Shown here: positions 6,058 through 10,441 of the stretch, in pieces | Layout of the letters: every line of letters starts with the position of its first letter | Numbering within the stretch: position 1 is the stretch's first letter | From: an uncultured Clostridia bacterium | GTDB lineage: Bacteria > Bacillota > Clostridia > Oscillospirales > Oscillospiraceae | Direction of reading: 5' to 3' | Length of the DNA: 10,441 nucleotides | NCBI GenBank assembly: GCA_945910975.1 | Contig: CAMDZY010000052.1 | Coordinates: forward strand, 1-10,441 | Position numbers and translations under genes: made by a program | The notes under the pieces: model-generated | Told to the model about the DNA's origin: nothing | Database searches by the model: none | The model's input: the letters and a program-made list of their open reading frames with translations, nothing else

Positions 6058-6082
6058 GATGTTATTTAGGAATCGAGAGAAA

Positions 6083-6265
6083 TTAATAGAACTTTCTCTT
6101 GTTCTTACGAGCAGCTTCAGACTTCTGCTTCCGCTTCAGGCTGGGGCTGACGTAATGCTCTCTCTTCTTCACTTCCTGAATCACGCCAGCCTTTGCACAG
6201 CTGCGCTTGAAACGCTTGAGAGCATTTTCCAAGGATTCGCCTTCCTTAACGCGAATTTCAGACAT
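6083..6265 (-). CDS. rpsU: Small ribosomal subunit protein bS21
   Basis: 60 residues starting at an ATG preceded by a GGAGGGAGGG purine run with six bases of spacing. An in-frame upstream start at 6301 would add 12 residues, but it lacks family similarity and lies in the leader. The sequence is a full-length bS21: SEIRVKEGESLENALKRFKR at the start, the central helix with VIQEVKKREHY, and a Lys/Arg-rich tail ending KRKFY. bS21 binds the 30S platform near the anti-Shine-Dalgarno region and assists translation initiation. The gene stands alone between its own strong promoter and a shared terminator. In many bacteria rpsU sits with dnaG and rpoD or with yqeY; neither is present here. The leader of about 60 bases carries a palindrome at the predicted transcript start. 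Confidence 0.97.
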   Translation of the reverse strand: MSEIRVKEGESLENALKRFKRSCAKAGVIQEVKKREHYVSPSLKRKQKSEAARKNKRKFY

Positions 6266-6312
6266 TGATTTCCCTCCCTCCGACGCACCGGTTACATCCA
6301 TGTGCTTTCAGG

Positions 6313-6326
6313 GCCGTTTAAACGGC
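6313..6326. repeat. 14-bp palindrome at the rpsU transcription start
   Basis: GCCGTTTAAACGGC is perfectly self-complementary. It lies seven bases downstream of the -10 box, so the predicted +1 (about 6327) falls at its edge. As DNA it could be an operator; as RNA it would give a 5' hairpin with a five-pair stem and TTAA loop. Confidence 0.6.
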
Positions 6327-6333
6327 AGTGTTT

Positions 6334-6362
6334 ATTATAGAAAACTTTTCGTCAATTGTCAA
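6334..6362 (-). promoter_or_regulatory. Perfect consensus sigma-A promoter of rpsU
   Basis: On the minus strand TTGACA (6362-6357), 17 bases and TATAAT (6339-6334) match the consensus in every position. The stretch between rpsU and leuS (6266-6423) holds this promoter, the palindrome and the rpsU leader; I see no convincing leuS terminator there, so some leuS read-through may also reach rpsU. Confidence 0.93.
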
Positions 6363-6423
6363 GTATAATTCCTACAATTTCCGCAAATATTTTCAGCCTT
6401 TTTTCAAAAACCGTAAGCTCGCA

Positions 6424-8841
6424 TTATTTTGCAATCAAATTGATCAATTTATTCTTTACAAGAATGACCTTCACCAGGTTTTTCCCCTCCACGAACCGTG
6501 CAACCTTTTCGTGGGCAAGGGCTGCGGCTAAAACGGTGTCCTGCTCGCTGTCCACCGGCACCACAACGGTACCGCGCAGCTTGCCGCAGACCTGTACAGC
6601 CATTTCCACGTTGGCATCGACCGTCTTGGCCTCGTCCCAGGTCGGCCATTCGTTTTGGCAAGCCATCTTGCCGGTTTCGGCGGCAAAGCCGAGATTTTCC
6701 CACATTTCCTCTACCATATGCGGCGCAAACGGGCTGAGGAGCAGAAGCAGCGTCTTTAATTCTCCGCGCGTAACGCCGTTGGCATAGAAATCGTTGACAA
6801 GGCTCATCATGGCGGAAATTGCGGTGTTCATTTTCAGCTCATCGATATCCTTTGTCACTTTACGAATCGTCTTGTGCATCGCCGTTTCATTCTTGGCGCT
6901 GTATTCCATGGAGTCGGTGCAGGCGTCCTGCAAATTCCAAACGCGATCCAAGAAGCGCTTAGAGCCTTTCACGGCTTCATTTGACCACGATACCGCCTTT
7001 TCAAAGTCGCCAATGAACATGATGTGCAGGCGCATCGTGTCTGCGCCGTACTGGTCGACGATGTCGTTGGGGTTGATCACATTGCCGCGGCTCTTGGACA
7101 TTTTTTCGCCGCCCTCGCCCAGAATCATGCCGTGCGCGGTGCGCTTTTGATACGGCTCCTTGGTGGGAACAATGCCCAGATCGTACAGGAATTTGTGCCA
7201 GAAGCGGGAGTACAGCAGGTGCAGCGTGGTGTGCTCCATGCCGCCGTTGTACCAATCTACCGGCGACCAGTATTCCAATGCTTCTTTCGATGCCAGCTCC
7301 TTATCGTTGTGCGGGTCCATATAGCGCAGATAGTACCAAGACGAGCCTGCCCACTGGGGCATGGTGTCGGTTTCGCGCTGCGCCTTGCCGCCGCAGCACG
7401 GGCAGGTGGTGTTGACCCAGTCGGTCATCTTGGAGAGCGGGGATTCGCCGTCATCGGTCGGTTCATAAGAATCCACCTGTGGCAGAACCAGCGGCAACTC
7501 TTCCTCCGGCAGCGGCACCCAGCCGCACGTTTCGCACTTCACCATGGGAATCGGTTCACCCCAATAGCGCTGGCGGGAGAAAACCCAGTCGCGGAGCTTG
7601 TAATTGACTTTTTCCTTGCCGATTCCTTTTTCAACCAACCACTGCTTCATGGCGGGAATCGCCTGCTTGACAGTCATGCCGTTGAGGAAATCGGAATTGA
7701 CCATGATGCCGGTGTCGTCCTTCAGCGTGAACGCGGCTTCCTCCACGTTGCCGCCCTTGACGACCTCCACGATCTCGCAGCCGAATTTCTTTGCAAATTC
7801 CCAGTCACGGTCATCGTGCGCCGGAACTGCCATGATCGCACCGGTTCCGTAGGTCACCAGAACATAGTCGGAAATGAAAATGGGAATCTGCTTGCCGTTG
7901 ACAGGGTTGATGCCCATGACGCCGTCCAAACGAACGCCGGTTTTTTCCTTGTTCAGCTCGGAACGCTCAAAGTCCGACTTATGCGCGGCAGCATCCACGT
8001 AGGCGGCGACCTCGTCCCAATTGTTCAGCTTGTCCTGCCACTTTTTCACATAAGGATGCTCCGGAGAAAGTACCATATAGGTTGCGCCAAACATGGTATC
8101 CGGACGGGTCGTGTAGATCAGCAAATCATCGCCAAGTGTGGTTTGGAAGGTCACTTCTGCGCCGGTGGAGCGGCCGATCCAGTTCTTCTGCTGTGTTTTG
8201 ACGCGTTCAATATAGTCCACATCGTCCAAATCATCGATCAGCCGCTGGGCATATTTGGTGATGGCCAGCATCCACTGGCTCTTTTCCTTGCGGATCACCT
8301 CACTGCCGCAGCGTTCGCACACGCCGTTGACCACTTCTTCGTTGGCCAGCACGCATTTGCAGCTGGTACACCAGTTGACCGGCATGGTGGTTTTATAGGC
8401 CAGACCCTTTTTGTACATTTGCAGAAAAATCCACTGCGTCCACTTGTAATAATTGGGGTCTGTCGTGTCAACGGCTCTGTCCCAATCGAAGGAATAGCCC
8501 AGCATTTTCAGCTGGTTGGTAAAGTTTTCAATATTCTTCTTTGTGACGATTGCCGGATGGATGTGATTTTTAATGGCATAGTTCTCGGTGGGCAAGCCGA
8601 ACGCGTCAAAACCAATCGGGAACAGCACATTATAATTCTGCATCCGCTTTTTGCGGCAGATGATGTCCATCGCCGTAAACGGACGGGGATGGCCAACGTG
8701 CAGCCCCTGGCCGGAGGGGTACGGAAATTCAATCAAGCCGTAGAACTTTTCACGTGCATCGCCGGTTTTGGCCGCAAAGGGTTTTTCCTGCTCCCAGCGC
8801 GCCTGCCACTTTTTTTCAATCGCTGTGAAATCGTATTTCAT
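6424..8841 (-). CDS. leuS: Leucyl-tRNA synthetase (class Ia)
   Basis: 805 residues, the usual bacterial size. The ATG at 8841 is chosen because GAGG lies seven bases upstream and MKYDFTAIEKKWQ is the typical family start; an in-frame GTG at 8880 lies in the leader. The enzyme charges tRNA-Leu using ATP. The Rossmann fold carries the HIGH-type motif HVGH at 48-51 and KMSKS at 580-584. A Cys cluster at C158/C161/C175/C178 is a zinc knuckle, and a second cluster lies at C436/C439 with C480/C482/C483. The CP1 editing domain is complete: TTRPDT at 244-249 and GTGAIMAVPAHDDRD at 332-346, whose final Asp346 matches the universally conserved editing aspartate. LSPFAPHMVEEMW at 702-714 lies in the anticodon-binding helical domain, and a short C-terminal domain follows. 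All core residues are present. Expression is set by the T-box leader upstream. Confidence 0.98.
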   Translation of the reverse strand: MKYDFTAIEKKWQARWEQEKPFAAKTGDAREKFYGLIEFPYPSGQGLHVGHPRPFTAMDIICRKKRMQNYNVLFPIGFDAFGLPTENYAIKNHIHPAIVTKKNIENFTNQLKMLGYSFDWDRAVDTTDPNYYKWTQWIFLQMYKKGLAYKTTMPVNWCTSCKCVLANEEVVNGVCERCGSEVIRKEKSQWMLAITKYAQRLIDDLDDVDYIERVKTQQKNWIGRSTGAEVTFQTTLGDDLLIYTTRPDTMFGATYMVLSPEHPYVKKWQDKLNNWDEVAAYVDAAAHKSDFERSELNKEKTGVRLDGVMGINPVNGKQIPIFISDYVLVTYGTGAIMAVPAHDDRDWEFAKKFGCEIVEVVKGGNVEEAAFTLKDDTGIMVNSDFLNGMTVKQAIPAMKQWLVEKGIGKEKVNYKLRDWVFSRQRYWGEPIPMVKCETCGWVPLPEEELPLVLPQVDSYEPTDDGESPLSKMTDWVNTTCPCCGGKAQRETDTMPQWAGSSWYYLRYMDPHNDKELASKEALEYWSPVDWYNGGMEHTTLHLLYSRFWHKFLYDLGIVPTKEPYQKRTAHGMILGEGGEKMSKSRGNVINPNDIVDQYGADTMRLHIMFIGDFEKAVSWSNEAVKGSKRFLDRVWNLQDACTDSMEYSAKNETAMHKTIRKVTKDIDELKMNTAISAMMSLVNDFYANGVTRGELKTLLLLLSPFAPHMVEEMWENLGFAAETGKMACQNEWPTWDEAKTVDANVEMAVQVCGKLRGTVVVPVDSEQDTVLAAALAHEKVARFVEGKNLVKVILVKNKLINLIAK

Positions 8842-8860
8842 TGTATTACCTCTTTTTCCG

Positions 8861-8878
8861 GAGCGTCTGCGGACGCTC
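8861..8878 (-). other. Small hairpin between the T-box terminator and the leuS ribosome binding site
   Basis: A perfect 7-bp stem (8861-8867 with 8872-8878) with a four-base CGCA loop on the RNA strand. It ends about 9 bases before the GAGG Shine-Dalgarno and is not part of the T-box core. It has no U-tract, so it is not a terminator. Confidence 0.55.
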
Positions 8879-8891
8879 ACATTATCAATAA

Positions 8892-8922
8892 CGCCCCTGA
8901 CCGAAGGAAACGGTCAGGGGCG
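8892..8922 (-). terminator. Regulated terminator hairpin of the leuS T-box
   Basis: A perfect 12-bp GC-rich stem with loop TTTCCTT on the RNA strand. It is followed by TTATTGATAA, a weaker U-tract than usual, so the off state may leak. Its 5' arm is shared with the antiterminator. Confidence 0.88.
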
Positions 8923-9136
8923 AAAAACGCGATACCACCCTGATGCGGCACACAGTTGCCTGCCATGCCCTCAGTGACCCGATGGGTCTCGCCTGTAACG
9001 GGGCAAACCGTGCCGCCCTAAACCGTTCGGGCGACCGACTCCGGGATGAGCTATCCCAAGGCGCTCTGCCGACTTGCACCAACCGCCGACTCTCTGAAAA
9101 AAGCGAACCTTGTCTTATTCCCTTCTTCGTCTTTTC
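8892..9136 (-). promoter_or_regulatory. T-box riboswitch (tRNA-Leu sensing) controlling leuS
   Basis: The T-box motif AGGGTGGTATCGCG (8941-8928) differs by one base from the consensus AGGGTGGNACCGCG. Its variable base is U, which would pair with discriminator base A73 of tRNA-Leu. The antiterminator can be drawn exactly: AGGG and GCG (8941-8938, 8930-8928) pair with CGC and CCCU (8922-8916) around a 7-base UGGUAUC bulge and a U5 loop. This excludes the terminator, a 12-bp stem at 8892-8903 with 8911-8922 with a 7-base loop. Stem I starts near AGAGAG and includes GGTTGGTGCAAG; the specifier is CUC (9050-9048), a leucine codon, in the usual setting CTCATCCCGGAG. Uncharged tRNA-Leu is expected to stabilise the antiterminator and turn leuS on. 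The whole 344-base gap between rsfS and leuS is this leader and its promoter. Confidence 0.95.
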
Positions 9137-9143
9137 CGGGTAT

Positions 9144-9172
9144 ATTTTACGCTGTCAGGGCTGATTTGTCAA
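9144..9172 (-). promoter_or_regulatory. Sigma-A promoter of the leuS leader
   Basis: On the minus strand TTGACA (9172-9167), 17 bases and TAAAAT (9149-9144). It begins 14 bases after the rsfS stop codon. The start near 9137 fits the beginning of T-box Stem I. No terminator separates it from rsfS, so rsfS transcripts may also enter the leader. Confidence 0.9.
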
Positions 9173-9185
9173 GAGCGACCCTGAT

Positions 9186-9545
9186 TTAATCTGCCAGAAA
9201 TTGCTCCAAGTCTACCGGCTTGCCGTCGCTCCACAGACGCTCCAGGTCGTAGAACACTCTGGTTTCATCGGTAAACACATGGACAACCACACAGCCGAAG
9301 TCCAGCAGTACCCATGTGCCGCTGCGGTGGCCTTCTCTGTGAAGCATGGCCTCGCCCAATTCGCCTACCTTTTCATCGACGGCGTCGCACAGTGTCTTTA
9401 CGTGCGTGTTCGACGTGCCGGTGCAAACCACAAAATAATCGGCCAGCGTGGAAACCTCGCTGATTTCCAGCACCTTGATTCCCAGTCCCTTTTTTTCGTC
9501 AAGCGCTTTTGCTGCCACAGCAGCGATTTGTTTCGGTGTATTCAT
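9186..9545 (-). CDS. rsfS: Ribosomal silencing factor RsfS (Iojap/YbeB family)
   Basis: 119 residues. The ATG at 9545 is chosen because AAAGGA lies six bases upstream; an in-frame TTG at 9551 would touch the Shine-Dalgarno. The family landmarks are all present: KVLEISEVSTLADYFVVCTG, TSNTHVKTLCDAV, then EGHRSGTWVLLDFG and a VVVHVF strand followed by ETRVFYDLERLW. RsfS binds ribosomal protein uL14 on the 50S subunit and blocks joining with the 30S when nutrients are short. The gene follows the LCP gene by 15 bases and so is probably co-transcribed with it; in many Clostridia this pair lies in a nadD-yqeK-LCP-rsfS cluster. The next gene is leuS, which has its own regulated promoter. Confidence 0.96.
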   Translation of the reverse strand: MNTPKQIAAVAAKALDEKKGLGIKVLEISEVSTLADYFVVCTGTSNTHVKTLCDAVDEKVGELGEAMLHREGHRSGTWVLLDFGCVVVHVFTDETRVFYDLERLWSDGKPVDLEQFLAD

Positions 9546-9560
9546 AAGCAATCCTTTCTT

Positions 9561-10441
9561 TTATGGTGCTTGCGTTTCCGACGGCTCCGGGTCAGCTTCG
9601 GTTGGCGCCTGCGTTGGCTCCTCGCTCGACTCCTGTGTGGCATCCGTCGGTGTTGTATCGTCCGTGGGATCGGTGGGATCCGTTTCGTCCGTTGCATCGG
9701 TTGCATCTGTTTCGTCCGTTGCATCCGTTGCATCGGTCGGGTCGGTTTCATCCGTCGGGTCCGTTTCCGGTGGCGGATCAGGAATCGGATCGGTCGGCTC
9801 CGTTTCGGTGTCATTGCCATTGGAACCGCCCCAGCTACCGCTGTTACCGGAGCTGCCGTTGTTTCCGCCCTGCTGCGAGGCTGTGTAATCGTCAACAGAC
9901 GGCACATTATCCCAGCTGCCAAAATCTTCCCGGGTGCGAATTGCCACATCAAACTTGGTCAATTCTCTGTCCACGGGCTTAAGGTCCTCGTTGATGAGCT
10001 TCAGCATGGCTTGCTCATCCAGCTGATAATACTCTGCACCCTTAATCGTAACGTTTTCACCGGGTGCGGTATAGCCTTTGAGCTGGTCCATGTCGCATTT
10101 TGACAATTGCTGTGCCAATGACTGCAACAGCTCTGCGTCCATGTCTGTCATAAGGTAGCCTGTGAGTTCAGCGGTTACGGATTCCAGACCTTTTTCTTCG
10201 GCTACCGCCTGGAAGCGGCGGATGATCTCGGTGATGAAATTCCGCTGCACCTTGGGACGTTCGGTGTTTTCATCGTCAAAATCGCGATAGCGCATCAGCT
10301 GGATGGCTGCGGTGCCGTCCACGTGCTGCTCGCCCTCTTCCAAATCGACCAAAACCGCGCCCTGGTCATCTTCCACATACATTTTCTGCGGGACGGTAAA
10401 ATCAACGCCGTCCAGCGCGTCCACCGTCTTGCGCAAGTCGG
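9561..10441 (-). CDS. LCP (LytR-CpsA-Psr) family cell-wall ligase, C-terminal part
   Basis: The frame is open to the right edge (last visible codon GAC at 10439-10437), so the N-terminal membrane anchor and first half of the LCP domain lie outside. Visible are the end of the catalytic domain, LDGVDFTVP and GTAAIQLMRYRDF followed by TERPKVQRNFI, which carries the conserved arginines of the family. LCP enzymes transfer undecaprenyl-phosphate-linked glycopolymers such as teichoic acid or capsule to peptidoglycan on the outer face of the membrane. After about 180 visible residues the protein becomes disordered: a Gly/Ser/Asn linker, then 14 successive T-D-x-type triplets, then a Glu/Pro/Thr/Gln tail ending SETQAP. 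The visible part lacks any sorting signal. The tail is longer than in most LCP proteins. rsfS follows after 15 bases. Confidence 0.93.
   Translation of the reverse strand, partial: DLRKTVDALDGVDFTVPQKMYVEDDQGAVLVDLEEGEQHVDGTAAIQLMRYRDFDDENTERPKVQRNFITEIIRRFQAVAEEKGLESVTAELTGYLMTDMDAELLQSLAQQLSKCDMDQLKGYTAPGENVTIKGAEYYQLDEQAMLKLINEDLKPVDRELTKFDVAIRTREDFGSWDNVPSVDDYTASQQGGNNGSSGNSGSWGGSNGNDTETEPTDPIPDPPPETDPTDETDPTDATDATDETDATDATDETDPTDPTDDTTPTDATQESSEEPTQAPTEADPEPSETQAP
9639..9764 (-). repeat. Coding 9-bp tandem repeat (Thr-Asp-x) in the LCP tail
   Basis: Fourteen consecutive three-residue units, T-D followed by P, A, E or D (one unit is T-T-P), span 126 bases. The DNA repeats with a 9-base period around GTCCGTTGCATC-like units on the plus strand. 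The unit length is a multiple of three, so gain or loss of units would keep the frame. Confidence 0.85.

Noticed and set aside
8842..8880. N-terminal extension of leuS from a GTG at 8880
   Set aside because: The extra 13 residues lie in the leader hairpin and ribosome binding site and have no family similarity.
7024..8943. Long plus-strand open frame of 639 codons opposite leuS
   Set aside because: It is the complement of a certain leuS gene, has a His/Val/Ala-rich shadow composition with no domain pattern, and no ribosome binding site at its start.
9639..9770. Short regular repeats considered as a CRISPR array
   Set aside because: The period is 9 bases with no unique spacers, and the repeats lie in frame within an LCP protein.
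9201..10103. Plus-strand open frame of 300 codons opposite rsfS and the LCP gene
   Set aside because: It is antisense to two recognised genes. Its Arg/Cys/Ile-rich centre is just the reverse reading of the Thr-Asp repeat.

Overview
The window looks like chromosomal DNA from a spore-forming, low-to-moderate GC Clostridia member, most likely of the Oscillospiraceae/Ruminococcaceae type. This is inferred from gene content, not from a search. The clues are a leucyl-tRNA synthetase controlled by a T-box leader, the order LCP-family protein > rsfS > leuS, consensus sigma-A promoters with 17-base spacers, strong GGAGG-type ribosome binding sites, a SpoIID-like protein with peptidoglycan-binding repeats, and a PlsY-like acyltransferase overlapping an MGDG-synthase/UgtP-type glycosyltransferase.

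Left part, minus strand (1-3528). A membrane-anchored metallophosphoesterase runs off the left edge and has its own sigma-A promoter. Upstream of it on the same strand are four genes, in transcription order: a helical ferritin-like unknown (3528-3100), a small beta-rich Ig/transthyretin-like protein (3045-2674), a SpoIID/LytB-like protein with two peptidoglycan-binding domains (2666-1476), and a protein made of two more such domains (1466-933). A 13-bp-stem terminator follows. The last three genes are tightly coupled: at both junctions the upstream stop codon lies inside the next gene's Shine-Dalgarno sequence. None of the three has a visible signal peptide. Identical nine-base boxes containing CATAGAAT, resembling mother-cell sporulation sigma -10 elements, precede the first two genes. 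This cassette is the least-described part of the window and the best candidate for a new system, perhaps in building or opening the spore envelope.

Middle, plus strand (3627-6022). A purine-type phosphoribosyltransferase diverges from the cassette and ends at a strong terminator. A separate sigma-A promoter drives a two-gene lipid operon: a divergent PlsY (glycerol-3-phosphate acylation) overlapping by 13 bases a GT28 diacylglycerol glycosyltransferase. Together these suggest phospholipid and glycolipid synthesis. The operon ends at a terminator that also serves the convergent rpsU.

Right part, minus strand (6083-10441). rpsU (ribosomal protein S21) has a perfect TTGACA-N17-TATAAT promoter and a 14-bp palindrome at the predicted transcript start. 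Upstream lies leuS, preceded by a complete T-box leader with a CUC leucine specifier and mutually exclusive antiterminator and terminator structures. Upstream again are rsfS (ribosomal silencing factor) and the C-terminal part of an LCP-family cell-wall ligase with a Thr-Asp-rich repeat tail that runs off the right edge. No tRNA, rRNA, insertion sequence or CRISPR array is visible.
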